Origin: Hyaloscypha bicolor E
Taxonomy: Eukaryota > Ascomycota > Leotiomycetes > Helotiales > Hyaloscyphaceae
DNA: 64,000 nt
NCBI RefSeq assembly: GCF_002865645.1
Contig: NW_020194555.1
Span: forward strand, 682,001 to 746,000
Direction: 5' to 3'
Part shown: positions 50,201 through 61,083 of the stretch, in pieces
Layout of the letters: the number at the start of each line of letters is the position of its first letter
Numbering within the stretch: the stretch's first letter is position 1
Made by a program: the position numbers and the translations under genes
Notes under the pieces: generated by a model
Database searches by the model: none
Seen by the model: only the letters and a program-made list of their open reading frames with translations
Told to the model about the DNA's origin: nothing

Positions 50201-51859
50201 ATTACCTCCCGATCTCAATGTCCGCACTTCTTGCGTTGACTTCCCACACTCCACCGGATTGATTCTCGCTGTCATCAATGGCCACTCAGGCGTCGTGGAG
50301 CTGCTCCTCAGAAATGGTGCGGACATCGAGGCTAAAGATGCTAATGGAAGAACGGCGCTGTCGTTGGCGTCTAGTAACAAGCATCCCCGTATAATCTCCT
50401 TGCTGTTGAAAAAGAACCCCAAAATTGAGGCAGGGGATTCTTGTGGAAGGACAGCACTATCATGGGCCGCCGAAAATAAACTTGAGGATATTTTCAGGCT
50501 CTTACTAGTTGAAGGTGGAGCAGACTTTGCCGTGAAGGACGACAGTGGAAAAACGGTGCTACACCGAGCGGCCGCTTGTGGGAATGAGGAGGTAGTGAAA
50601 ATACTAACAGAAGAGACTGTCGGCGTTGAGCTAAATTGCAAGGACAAACTTGGGCAGACTCCGCTATGCTGTGCCGTTCAATCTGAAAACGAAACGGTGG
50701 TGGCAAAGTTATTCAACAAGCTTGAAGATTTGGATGTCGATACCAAAGACAACTATGGTCAAACACCTTTGTCCTGGGCTTCCATGTACGGGGCTGCGAA
50801 GATAGTGCATCAATTGTTAGATATCGACAAAGTGGACATCGATTCCAAGGATAACAGAGGCCGATCGCCGTTATCATGGGCCGCTTGGAGTGGACATAAG
50901 AACGTTGTTCAGCTACTAACCACAAATGGTGCGGAATCTGACATGCCTGACGACAAAGGACGAACGGCGCTGGATCGAGCAGATTTAGGCAACCACAAGG
51001 AAGTAGTAGAATTGCTAGCGGGCTGTGGGACTAGTCACTCGGAAAAGCCTCCTGGGGCCACTAAGAAGCATGTCAGGGTCGTAGTTATGCTGGGCGACGA
51101 GCTTGAGGTGTACTTCGTTGTCCCCTTCGATCTCTGCTCGACATGGAATGTAAGTATTCTTCAAGCTTTAGAATAGTAAGCTTTGTTAACCTTTACATTA
51201 CTATAGGGTTTACAACTGCTGATTTCTCAACACATTATTCCCTATTGTTCAACGCTTAAGGGCTGCGATGGTACTGAAACGTACGGGCCGATAAGGCTTG
51301 ATGGCAGTGCCGTGCTGCCTCACGAATGGGAGACAGCGGGTAAACAACAAAACCAACAATTGATTTTAAAGAAGGGAGTAGTCTCGCCACCACAACCGCC
51401 AACTCCCGAAGTGAATGTAGGAAATTTGCAGGATCCACTTCCACCTCTGCCAAAGAAAACTATAGTGCAGCATCAGAATGCTCTCCCTGAGATCACTAAA
51501 TCCGCGACAGAACATCCGTTTCTCCAGGGAAAAAAAATAATCAAGTTTATAGATTGCATTGGGAGAAGATTTATGGTACCGTCAGAAATCTATACAAAAT
51601 GGACGGTAAGATAACAACGCCCGTACCTCTACTTCCAGTCGATAGATTTCTAATTGCCCCTGTCGTGGTCTTGCAGGACATGGAGTGGTTCATCAAGGAG
51701 ATATTTCAGCCCCTGGAGGTACTTGGCACCGAAGTTGCGAAGGGACATTATGAACTCAAATGGCGTTCAGCAGGCTATGAGACTATCTTGCCAGGATTGT
51801 GGGAGATGCTCGTTGAAGAAGACTTGACATTTTCTATGCATATGTGGTCTATAAGCTAA
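47213..51859 (+). CDS. NLR-like STAND receptor: NWD-N / NACHT / ankyrin / tandem ubiquitin-like
   Basis: Predicted cytosolic signal-transducing NTPase of the fungal NLR class; these proteins act in non-self recognition and regulated cell death. Exons: 47213-47405, 47497-47747, 47947-48186, 48252-48476, 48533-49269, 49418-51149, 51207-51605 and 51677-51859, totalling 3960 nt (1319 aa), all GT-AG and in frame. Domains: NWD-type N-terminal helical domain about 36-275 (LWKRAYDKL; AWAGVCVLL); NACHT with Walker A GAVGTGKS 341-348, Walker B VVIDALDE 437-444 and sensor IFISSR 473-478; winged-helix-like part ending in FTHLSVREFL near 669-678; eight ankyrin repeats about 823-1086; ubiquitin-like (ULD_2 type) domain 1 at about 1100-1180; Pro-rich linker about 1186-1210; ubiquitin-like domain 2 at about 1235-1319. 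No HET, HeLo, patatin or nucleosidase-type effector domain is visible. Start context AAAACAATGGC is good. There are no in-frame stops and no RIP signature, although RIP-destroyed elements lie on both sides. The 199-nt third intron is the least certain junction. Confidence 0.88.
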
Positions 51860-52199
51860 AAAGACCAGGATAATATCTAGTAGTTATAGTAGGGAAAGTA
51901 GTGATTTTATCGAAGATCTGTTTTTCCGGCTCCGGAGCTTCTTTATATATTTAGTTCTAAAAAAAAAAGGGTAAAGTATTACTGTGACGGCGAGATCAAT
52001 GCAATGGCCAGGGCACAGAGTTCAGAGTATCTCATGTATTGCAAATACTAAGCTAAAGAGCAAAGGAAAGGGAGATGCCTCGACCTTTAATAGCCCTTTG
52101 CCGTCCCCTTGCTTGTTTCAGTTAGGTTTCCTATCATGTGATAGTGCGGCAGATTGTATGGTCCTGCCATGCCGTCACAATTACTTAAGTTAATATTTC
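51860..52199. other. 3' flank of the NLR gene
   Basis: Probable 3' untranslated region and spacer, with a short A-run at 51959-51968. The small frame at 51984-52193 is not supported as a gene. Confidence 0.5.
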
Positions 52200-52975
52200 T
52201 TTTTACTTTAATATATAATAAAATTAGTTTTATTATTATTAATACTCCTTATTACTTTTATACAAGATTATTTAAAGTATTTAAAGTATTTAATTTTTTT
52301 TAAAGAATATATTATATATTATATTAATTATAAGCTTAATATATAATATTTATTATATAATTAAAATAAGCGTTTTTTATTATATTTAATTAAAAAATAT
52401 ATAATTATTAAAGCTTATAAAAAAGTCATATAATAAAAAAAGCCTTTAATTAATTTTCTTAGATATATTTTTATATATATATAAAAACTTAATATAAATT
52501 AATATAATTCTTTTTTATAATAAGCTCTTATAATAAGCTTTTTTTTAATATATTCTTTTATATTATAATTAAAGTATTAATAAATTATTTATTTATTAAC
52601 TTATAAAAAGCTTTTTAAATTTATATATTATTTAATAATTTAATAAGAATATTATATATAAGAGCTAAAATAAAATAAAAGTATTATATTTATATTATTT
52701 ATTATTTAAATAAAACTAGCTTTTTAGTTATTTCTTTTTAATATTTACTTTACTTTTAATAACTTATTTAAACTATAATACTTATTAAAAACTTTTTAAG
52801 GCTTAAAAATATATTATATATTATAGAATTTTTTATTTTTATTTATTTTCCCTCTCTTTTATTCCTCTTTTCTTTTCTTTATTTAATGCCTTTTATATAT
52901 CTATATTATATATTTAGAAGCCTAGCTTCTAGTTTAAATCTCACTCTTATATAAGCTTCTCCAGAGCACCTAATT
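52200..52975. other. AT-rich RIP-like block
   Basis: Extremely AT-rich with almost no CpA or TpG. It begins abruptly after the NLR 3' flank and shows no recognisable element ends or proteins. Confidence 0.55.
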
Positions 52976-53044
52976 TACACTCTAGAATGCACGTTTTGCG
53001 CGGTATTAGGGATAATATTATGGTAGTGGCAGGGATTAGCTCGC

Positions 53045-53091
53045 TTATAATCGATTGAATTGATACCTTACGATTATGGCATCGATTATAA
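53045..53091. repeat. Perfect 11-bp inverted repeat
   Basis: TTATAATCGAT (53045-53055) and ATCGATTATAA (53081-53091) are separated by 25 bases. The flanks contain further ATCGAT cores. It resembles the TTATCGATTAT cluster at the other island edge near 2250. Confidence 0.7.
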
Positions 53092-53223
53092 TCGATAACC
53101 AAAAACGCCAATCATTGCCAAGCCTGCCTGAGAGGAGTCGAACGAAAGGCTGAACTCCAGACGACAACATTAACCTTTTTCGTCCTTTTTAACCTTTACA
53201 GACCGAGCACTGTGAGCATATCA

Positions 53224-54308
53224 ATGCTGCGAGCGACCCGATTTTGATACCACTTGAATAGTTTCAGCTATCTCTAGAAGCTCTAAATAGAGACCGAACG
53301 CGGCCGCCTCTTTGCTACTAGCATAAGCACCTTTGCTGAAGCAATAAACAAGCAGGCGGATGCTATTGGAAGCTTGACGGATGCAATACGACAGCTTTCG
53401 AATATTATTACCGCTTCTGAATCAAGCCAATTAGCCAAGCCGTTACTTTCGAATTCAGAGCTGCGAAAGTGGTGGTATAGGCCCTGGAGTGACAAGTCAT
53501 GCGTGAAAATCGACGAGTATGGCAATATTCTCTCTGGGAATCCCAAATGGGTTCTTAGCTCCAAAACGGATACTGTATTATACTTTGCAGAGTTCCATTC
53601 GGACGATTGCAACAAAAAGAATATAGCCTTAATATCTACTACCAGTGACCCCATTCGAGCTTTGAAAAAGGCCTTTATGGAGTGGTATAATGGGAACTCT
53701 ATAATTCGGGACCCAGGGAAAATTTTCATATCTATATTCCATAGTTCCGGGTATTACGATACAAGAGAGTTGGTTGAGATGGCACGAAGGCCTCCACTCT
53801 GTTTTCGCTTGAGCAAGGAAACATGCGATTGACTAAATTCGCCTAAACTTGAGTACCTTCACGACTCAGAAGCAGTCTTCTTATATATCATACCAAAAGA
53901 AGACTTGGTCATAAATGTTAACCTCCGAGACCTATTTGCTAGAGGACTTGAAGATATACTCCCTGAGCTCTGTAACAAGGATACTACTTGGAACAAATTC
54001 CTCTCGCCTAAAGGAATCCGGGCAGCAATCGATTCTAGTAACGAATCGGATTTCAAAAGGATCACCGCCTAACTTAAAAGAATATATTGCATGTTCACCC
54101 GGGATGGGCCTGAAAATACATTCAGATCTCTGACAAATACTCAAGAACTTCTCTTGGGGGATCCATTTTCATCGGGGGCCGTAAGGAGGAGGGATTCCGA
54201 ATCCTTCAGGACGAGATAGAGATGATAGCGAGACCCAAACCAAGAAGAGTTAACCTTAGACTGAAACTCACAATCCCCGACGAGGATCAGTGTAAAGATG
54301 AGTCTTGA
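53224..54308 (+). pseudogene. Broken gene of unknown family next to the NLR
   Basis: A plus-strand coding relic. The longest intact piece runs from 53287 to a TGA at 53830-53832. It begins with a helical, coiled-coil-like stretch (FAEAINKQADAIGSLTDAIR), followed by a region with WWYRPW and ALKKAFMEWYNG. The same frame continues past the TGA (LEYLHDSEAVFLYIIPKEDL...) to a TAA at 54071-54073, and on again. A one-base slip near the G run at about 54156 then joins to GRKEEGFRILQDEIEM..., ending at TGA 54306-54308. Upstream the frame reads back to an ATG at 53224 through three more stops (53245 TGA, 53275 TAG, 53284 TAA). All five in-frame stops could come from CGA, CAG or CAA by C-to-T change. 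I do not recognise the family, and the true 5' end is unknown. Confidence 0.55.
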
Positions 54309-55251
54309 GCTTTAGAGCTAGATCGTGCGGGAAGGGAGCGAGGTACGAATGTCATCAACGTACCAATTCGTGTACGTATTTTGAACCTTGGGAAAAGGAA
54401 AACTTATTCAAGTACTGTAACGTGATTGAACTCTATGCCTCACCATATTTGGTTGGTTAGTGGTCGGGGACTCCAGCGACGAGACAATCCCAATATGGCG
54501 TTACAGAACAAGACATCACCACTCATATTGCAAGAACCACACTTACGGTTCCAAGGTAATGATAAAGCTAGCGTCTTTCAACGGGCATAGCGCAGGGCTA
54601 GTAGTAAACCGCTCATAAGAAGAAGGAGCGTTGCTAAAGTCATATTCAGTCACTGTTACTACAGGCTATATGTGGAGATATCCCCTGCAGGCTCAGCCTC
54701 CAAAACAGTCTGTAATTCATATGGACCATCCTTCCGTCTATATATTGCGGGGTGAATGCCTACCCAGAGCGTCTGTAGATCTAAGCTTTTAAAGTCAGCC
54801 GTCTATAGCGGTGGTGGTGGTACTGACAATTTCCAGGCATGCTTGGCAGCCGCTACAAGCAATACTTTCAGGTTTGCCTCGGCAGCTTCTGCGTTCTTGG
54901 TATATACGACGAAGGTCGTCTGAACAAAACGAATAAACGGGAGCCTTTTGTTTATCTTATAGTAAATATAATACTGCCATAAACGGGAAGATAGAGGCGA
55001 GTTAAAGGGGAGAACGTTCTATCGAAAGAGGTGGCCTTCGATAGTACGGAAGGTGGGAATACTGTAAATGCGATATATTATTACCGGTATTGGCCAGGTA
55101 TAGTAGTAGGTATATATTTTGCCTTTGGCAAAGACGGTATCCGGGTGGCCGGCTCTGAATATTTGTACGAATTTATAGAGGCTCTCTATAGAAAGAGATA
55201 GTTCTGGTAATATTAGATAACTTTAGTAATATATACTCTTATCTATTGGCC
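54309..55251. other. Spacer without supported gene
   Basis: Balanced to moderately AT-rich DNA with no open frame of note, no terminal repeats and no recognised relic. Confidence 0.5.
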
Positions 55252-55767
55252 CTGTTCCCCCCCCGTTTGTTAATACGAGCGATTAGTTAATCGGGGTCCC
55301 TATTGCCTAATCGCGGGCCCCGATTGCTTAATCGCGTGCTTAAGGGAACTCCGGTTTATAAATACGAGGTCGAATACGAGCAAAGTTTTAAAATACTAAA
55401 ATATTTTAAAACCCATAAATTATTAAAATCCTATTAATATAATGTATTAGAAATAATTTAGTTAATTATATTAATTAAGTAATATTAGCTTTAGTCTTTT
55501 ATTAGAATTCTAAAACCTTTTTATTATAATTTTAATTTAAAAATATAAAATTATATATATATTTTAATCTTTAATAGAATTTAATATAAGAAAAATTTAT
55601 TTAAGTCTTTTATAAACATTAATTTTTTTATTTAATTAAATTTTAGCCTTTATTCTTTATTAGAAATTTATATATTATTTTAAAATCGGGCTCTTTTATT
55701 AGCAAATCAAGCTCCTTGCTTAGAAGTAATTAATTAATTACTCGTATTAATAAACGGGGGGGAATAG
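55252..55767. mobile_element. 516-bp element with C-run terminal inverted repeats
   Basis: The left end reads CTGTT, eight Cs, then GTTTGTTAATACGAG. The reverse complement of the right end reads CTATT, seven Cs, then GTTTATTAATACGAG. The match continues for about 35 bp, broken mostly by transitions. Inside the left end, TAATCG motifs recur (55289, 55313, 55334) around a GGGCCC core. The middle is RIP-like and non-coding. Size and structure suggest a non-autonomous (MITE-like) DNA transposon. I could not identify a clear target-site duplication, so the family is open. Confidence 0.6.
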
Positions 55768-55779
55768 CCCGAGATAGGA

Positions 55780-57711
55780 GTTAAGGTAAAGATCTTTAAG
55801 CCTATTAATATCTTGTAATATAATTAGGCAAGTATATAGTAGCTGGAATGTTTTTAGTAATATAATAAGCCTATAGGATTCTATCTTGGCCAAAATCTTA
55901 GCTATAATTCGAAGATCTGATTTTGATTATTTGGGTTTACTATAAAAGAAATTAGGGTCGTTATCTAGTATATTCTATAACCGTATATGGCTGCCCTTAT
56001 AATAAATATTAGAAATATTTAGGTTTACTATAGAAAAGACTTCCAAGGTAATGGCTTCTAATTACTAGTACTATTAATCTATAGGAAACGAGCTTTGGAT
56101 AGCTTTATTAAAGATCTCCTATACTAGAAGATTACTTGCAAGCTATATTAGGGTATCTGCTATATTATCTAGGATAGTAAATATGTTCCCTGGATTTCTA
56201 TTAATAATAATAAACTTGTAGTAGTCTCTGGCTATATTTCTGTTTCTTAGTTTTTGAATTAGTTCTAGATCGGAAATAATATCCTTAAGCGACTATTTAA
56301 TCTTCTATAAAGTATCCTGCAAATTCTCGCTAACTATAACTAATTATATATATATAATCTATAAATTCTCCTCTAACTTATTAGTTTAAAAGATAATTTC
56401 TCTATAATTGTATTTAATTAATTCTATATTATAAATGACTATAATATAATAAGTAACCCAATATACTAGCTCCCTAATAAGGTTCTTGGCTAAAGGCTTA
56501 TTCTTTATTATTTTCCCTACTAGATAGTAATATAAGTATCTCTCTATTATAGTTCTATTTATAGTAGTAATTAGAGCTATAGATAAATCTGAGTAATCTT
56601 TAGTAATACTAATAAAACCTTAAAATATAATAAAGATATATTCTTAGAATATATTATTATTTTTGTCTAGCTATTTAGACTCGCCGTTTCTTGCCTTACT
56701 ATACCGATATAATATAACTAATCTCTTAATAAAAGACATATCTTCGGATCTAATATAGAATTACCTAATATTATACTATTTTATAATATCTAAAAAGTAG
56801 GAGTATAAGATATCCTAATATTTAATAGTTATCTTATATTATTTCTCTTTAGTAGTAATAATCCTACCGAGAATAACTATTAGTAAAGTACCGGAAAAGA
56901 TAAGATAATTACAAATAGTATTATAGAGGAAGTATAGTATATTTATTCTATTAAATAGCTTAAAGAACTTGATATAGTCCTATAACTCAGATAGGAAGTA
57001 TTATCTCAGAAAGATATTAATACTCTTTACTTTATTTGCCCTAGCTAAGGTATTATTAGTATTTGCTTTTTAAAGCAAAAACTTCCGAAAAATAAAGCAA
57101 ATAATACGATTACCTTTATCTAGCTCTCTTCTTGTCTCGTATCCTGGTTATTTGAATATTATAGCGGAATTATTAAGGAATAGGGCAATATTATATAGTC
57201 TTATTATAAGTACTTTACTAAAGATAAATACCTCTTGCTTTGCTAATTTGATAATACTATCTACTAGTAAGTAATCTAGAACAGATATAGGTATTTTAGA
57301 AGAGAGGAGTAATTAGTAAACTTACTACTCAGGTCTAAGCTCTCGACTATTCGCCTTAGTATTTTCTGGCAGTAGTAGTAACTTACTATAATCGTCTTCC
57401 GATTTGAAGCTGCCCTCTAGAACCTTAATCTTATCCTCTAGCTTTAAGATCTACTAAATATATACCTGATTCCCCACTTATTAGCTAAAGAAATAATGAT
57501 TTACCTGGTTCCTCAGATCTAGGGTCTTCCTATCCTATATAACCTTATCTTGTATTTCCTCTATTTTGAGTCCCCTCTCGGGCCTAACTAGCCGGTTATA
57601 GTATTCTTCTGTACTCTTATATTAGCTATAGAGTTCCTTATACTCTTAATAATAAGATAGGCAAAGTTCATAGTTTGGGGCATAGCGGAAGTCTGTAATA
57701 CTCTGCGCCAT
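55780..57711 (-). pseudogene. Unidentified RIP-degraded protein gene
   Basis: Starting at an ATG at 57711-57709, the minus strand reads MAQSITDFRYAPNYELCLSY and continues through many TAA, TAG and TGA codons in one main frame. Stretches such as STEEYYNRLVRPERGLKIEE, RNIARDYYKFIIINRNPG and NIADTLIQLASNLL look like real protein, giving an ancestral product of roughly 600 residues. The first 250 bases are hardly mutated and the rest is heavily RIP-like. I do not recognise the family. It is not visibly a Gypsy or pogo protein, and the left end of the frame is approximate. Confidence 0.45.
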
Positions 57712-57969
57712 CCTGCGACAATGCAATATAGTGACGGCGTGCCTGTAACGGGCCAACCGCATTATTGCCTGTACTCCTTTGTACCGTTCGCCGGCGTTGC
57801 GGATTATGGAACTGGTATATTGTGAGGAATACCGAAGTCAGACGATATCGATCCACTGCTTGTCGGCCGGGCTGGACCATTACTAGTGGGGTCACGCCTT
57901 TATTACTGCAAAATTTTCAGCCACAGTAGGGCTGCCACGCTTATACTAAAAGCAGCGGAAAAGCAGTTA

Positions 57970-59974
57970 CTCGTTCGGCCGGGCTCACCTGGTTCTCGCT
58001 TAGCACGCTTACCAGGTAAGGGAGGGCAATACATAAAAACCAGCAATACGCAAATTTTTCCCCGCCCCCCCACCATCGACTTTTCAACCCACCAAAATGC
58101 CACCCAAAGCAGAAGCTATTAAAGAGCGAATTGCTAAGGCCTCTGAGGCTATGGATCGAGATCCTAGGCTCAAAGGAACGAAGGCTACAGCCCATTTTGG
58201 GGCCCCGTATAATTAATTAATGGCCCGGCAAAGAGGTCATCCTATAAATAACTCTCGGGGTAGATATAATAAAAAACTCTCAGTATTACAAGATAAGTCT
58301 TTAAGAGATTATCTCTTAATACTCTATATCTCCGGGCGAAATCCTAACCTAGAAGCGATTTAAACAGGTGCCTCTAGGCTAGTTTATTATAATACTGGCA
58401 ATATTGATTTCTCTATATCTCGCAGATAGACAAAAGCCTGGATCGCCCGTAATTACGAATTCCTAAAGTAAATTCGAGAGAAACTAATATCTACAAAACG
58501 TCTGAGTATATATATTATAGAGGATATTAAGGAGCATTTTGCTAATTTTGACAAGTATAGGAGAAAATGAAGTATTTATACGGAGGATATATCCAATTTT
58601 AATAAGAGTGGCTTCCAAATTAGAGTAGTAACGGGGAATATTATATATATATTACTGGATTGCGAAGTAATATATAATACTGATCTAGATAATCGAGAAT
58701 TAGTTATAGTTATAGCTATAATTAATTATAGTAGAAGGAAGGTTCCTATATATATTATTTTTAAGAGAGTATACTATTTTCGCGGACATTTTTTACGGAT
58801 ACTTAATGGTGATATCGAATTTATATACTTTCCTACTAGTTTTATAAATAATCGCCTGGGTTTATAATATCTTAAGTACTTTATTAAGTACTATTCTCCT
58901 TTATAAACGGGTGCCTATAGGATCTTGATTTTCGATAGATATGGTTCTTATTTATCTGACGAATTTTTATATCTTTACTAGGAGAATTACATTTGACTAT
59001 TTAGATTACCTATATATATAACTTATCTTCTTTAACTACTTAACGTTATTATCTTCTAATCTTTAAAATACTGGTTTTAAAAGGAGCTTCGTCGAGAGAT
59101 TTTTAATAGTATAGAGGAGTTTAATAAGATAGACTTTTTTGCGATTTTCCAGAGGTTTTGGGATAGGGTTTTCAAGAGCCGGCGTATTATAATCTTTTTC
59201 TTTAAGAAAACTGGATTAATATCCCTTAATCCACTTAGAGTTCTATAGAAAATAAAGAAGTATAAAGAGCTTTTAAAGCGTCTGCAAACTCTAACTTCTT
59301 CTCTATAGTACTCTTTACTAATTTTACCTTCTTTTCCTGGTTTTACTATCCCGCTATCCCGTACTCCTACCCACAAAGACTAGGCAGATTGGCCTATGCT
59401 ATTAATATTATATAGCGAAAACGAGGCGTTAATTATATTAAAAATCGTATAATGTAATTAATGAATAGTATACCTATTACTTCTTTAGTTTTACGTATAT
59501 AGGAAAAAGTGGAAGCGGTATTAGAGAGGTTAATTTTAGCTAGTACTCTCGCTAGATAAAGGATACTAGATCTGGGCTTTATAGAGAAGGAGTATTTAGC
59601 TAGGAAAGAAGGAGCTAGTAAGATTATTCAGAAATATAGGGAGATTACTATGGAGTAAGAAAGAAAGGATATTGAGGCAGATAATAAAAATAAAGCTCGG
59701 ATAGTTAATATGAGGCATACTAGGCTAAGTAAGCCTTGGAGAAATAAGTATAAAAAAATAATATGAAGATTTGAAGCTAATTACTAGGATATAATTAATT
59801 GGAAAATAAAGGCTACTAATTATGATTTATGGGAAAAATAGGGGTTATGGTAGGCTAAAACTTCATAGTTCTATATATATAGGGAAAAATTTGCGTATTA
59901 CTGGTTTTTACGTATTGCCCTCTCTTACCTAGTAAACGTACTAAGCGAGAACCAGATAAGCCCGGCCAAACGAG
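57970..59974 (+). mobile_element. Fot1/pogo-type DNA transposon, complete but mutated
   Basis: A 2005-bp element with terminal inverted repeats of about 95 bp (57970-58066 and 59882-59974) beginning CTCGTTCGGCCGGGC / CTCGTTTGGCCGGGC. It is flanked on both sides by TA (57968-57969 and 59975-59976), the target duplication of the Tc1/mariner/pogo superfamily. The two repeats differ almost only by transitions. It encodes the transposase relic listed separately. The left 200 bases are scarcely mutated, whereas the body is RIP-degraded. Confidence 0.9.
58097..59865 (+). pseudogene. Fot1/pogo DDE transposase pseudogene
   Basis: The frame from ATG 58097 begins MPPKAEAIKERIAKASEAMD, the usual start of fungal pogo transposases. 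It continues through the psq-type and CENP-B-type helix-turn-helix region into the DDE core. There, LLDCEVIYNTDLDNRELV matches the first catalytic region and ILIFDRYGSYLS the second Asp region. The third Asp site reads LLNVIIF, with the Asp replaced by Asn. More than fifteen in-frame stops are present (first TAA near 58213). The C-terminal part (from about 59460, MNSIPITSLVLRI) lies in a different frame, so an indel also occurred. It would have catalysed cut-and-paste transposition of this element. Confidence 0.85.
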
Positions 59975-59976
59975 TA

Positions 59977-60639
59977 TCTCTTTATTTGTTATAAACTGTC
60001 CAGTGCTAGCAAGGGTGCTTTCCGTACTATAGGGAGGGAGGGGGGCTCGCTTGGCTCTCGTAGTATAATAATTATATATCTTTATATATAAATTTATTAG
60101 TAATCTATATTACTAGAATAAAATTATAGCTAGTACTTCTTTATCTTATATAGATATATATTATAAAATATATAGCCTCTAGTTAAATGCTTTATCTTCT
60201 TTTCTATAGCTTTCCTAAGAACTTTCTAATATCTTTATTTATATAAATATTATATATATATATCTCTAAAATATTATTTCTAATAATATAAATACAGGGC
60301 TTTAAGATTAAATACTCTTTTATTTCTTAGCCCTATTTATAAGCTATATAGCTTTACTTTCTCTAAAAACTCTAAAAGCTTATAATAAAGCTTAATTCGA
60401 AATTATAAATATATAAAGAAATATTTATTTACTATATATAATTAATATAACTAGTAACTATTTATATAAACTAAATTAATTAACTAGTAAAATAAGGGCT
60501 ACTAATTCCGGAATATAGGCTTATAGGTTTTATATATTTCTCTAAACTAATTTATAAGATCTATATCTCTTATATACTAATTATAATTATTAATAAAGCA
60601 AGAAATTAAAAGCTTCTTTATTAATAAGTTCCTAAATAT
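59977..60639. other. AT-rich spacer between DNA transposon and family B copy 2
   Basis: A short balanced patch (59995-60070, with a G-rich run) precedes RIP-like AT-rich DNA. No gene or element end is recognised. Confidence 0.5.
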
Positions 60640-60937
60640 TGTGAGGTATTTGTTAGTAGGTAATAAGACAATAGAATGAATTAGTGTGTTGTGAAACCAC
60701 AGTATTAAATTCAGTACAGAACTAATCTCTGTCCCTCCTGTAAGGTCCAGGGAAGCCCCCTCTAAATAGGAGGCTCTAATGGCATACATATAATTAGTAA
60801 TTTATAAGCCTAATACATATAATATAAACAGTGGTTAGTTGGGATATCGAAGGGCTGCCGAACTCCCTGATCGACACCCGCGATATCCGAGGTTCGTCAC
60901 ATGCCCTTAAGTCACGTACGACCCTGCATATATCACA
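60640..60937 (-). repeat. 3' LTR of family B copy 2, nearly unmutated
   Basis: 298 bp with canonical TG...CA ends (TGTGATATATG ... ACCTCACA on the minus strand). Next to it, internally, the minus strand reads AGGAGGGGGGCATAGT, a clear polypurine tract for second-strand priming. Confidence 0.9.
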
Positions 60938-61041
60938 ACTATGCCCCCCTCCTAGGATCTTGTCCCCAAGATCCATTAATCCATCCTGGTAAACATTCAA
61001 TTGACGTAAACTTCCAGTGTCTTGGGAGGTGGTTTTGCTAA

Positions 61042-61083
61042 TGCGATCTGGACGATGGACGTAAAAATCGTCCAATCAGATCG
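61042..61083. repeat. Imperfect hairpin inside family B copy 2
   Basis: GATCTG(G)ACGAT and ATCGTC...CAGATC pair across a short loop near the 3' end of the element. Function unknown. Confidence 0.5.

Noticed and set aside
53125..53165. GGAGTCGAACGAAAGG resembling the T arm of a reversed tRNA
   Set aside because: The stem does not pair and no cloverleaf can be drawn around it.
57668..57895. 75-residue minus-strand frame beginning MTPLVMVQPG
   Set aside because: A neighbouring frame (ATG at 57711) gives a far longer protein-like reading through the degraded region.
60794..61075. 93-residue minus-strand open frame
   Set aside because: It straddles the border of the 3' LTR and the polypurine tract of family B copy 2, so it is not an independent gene.
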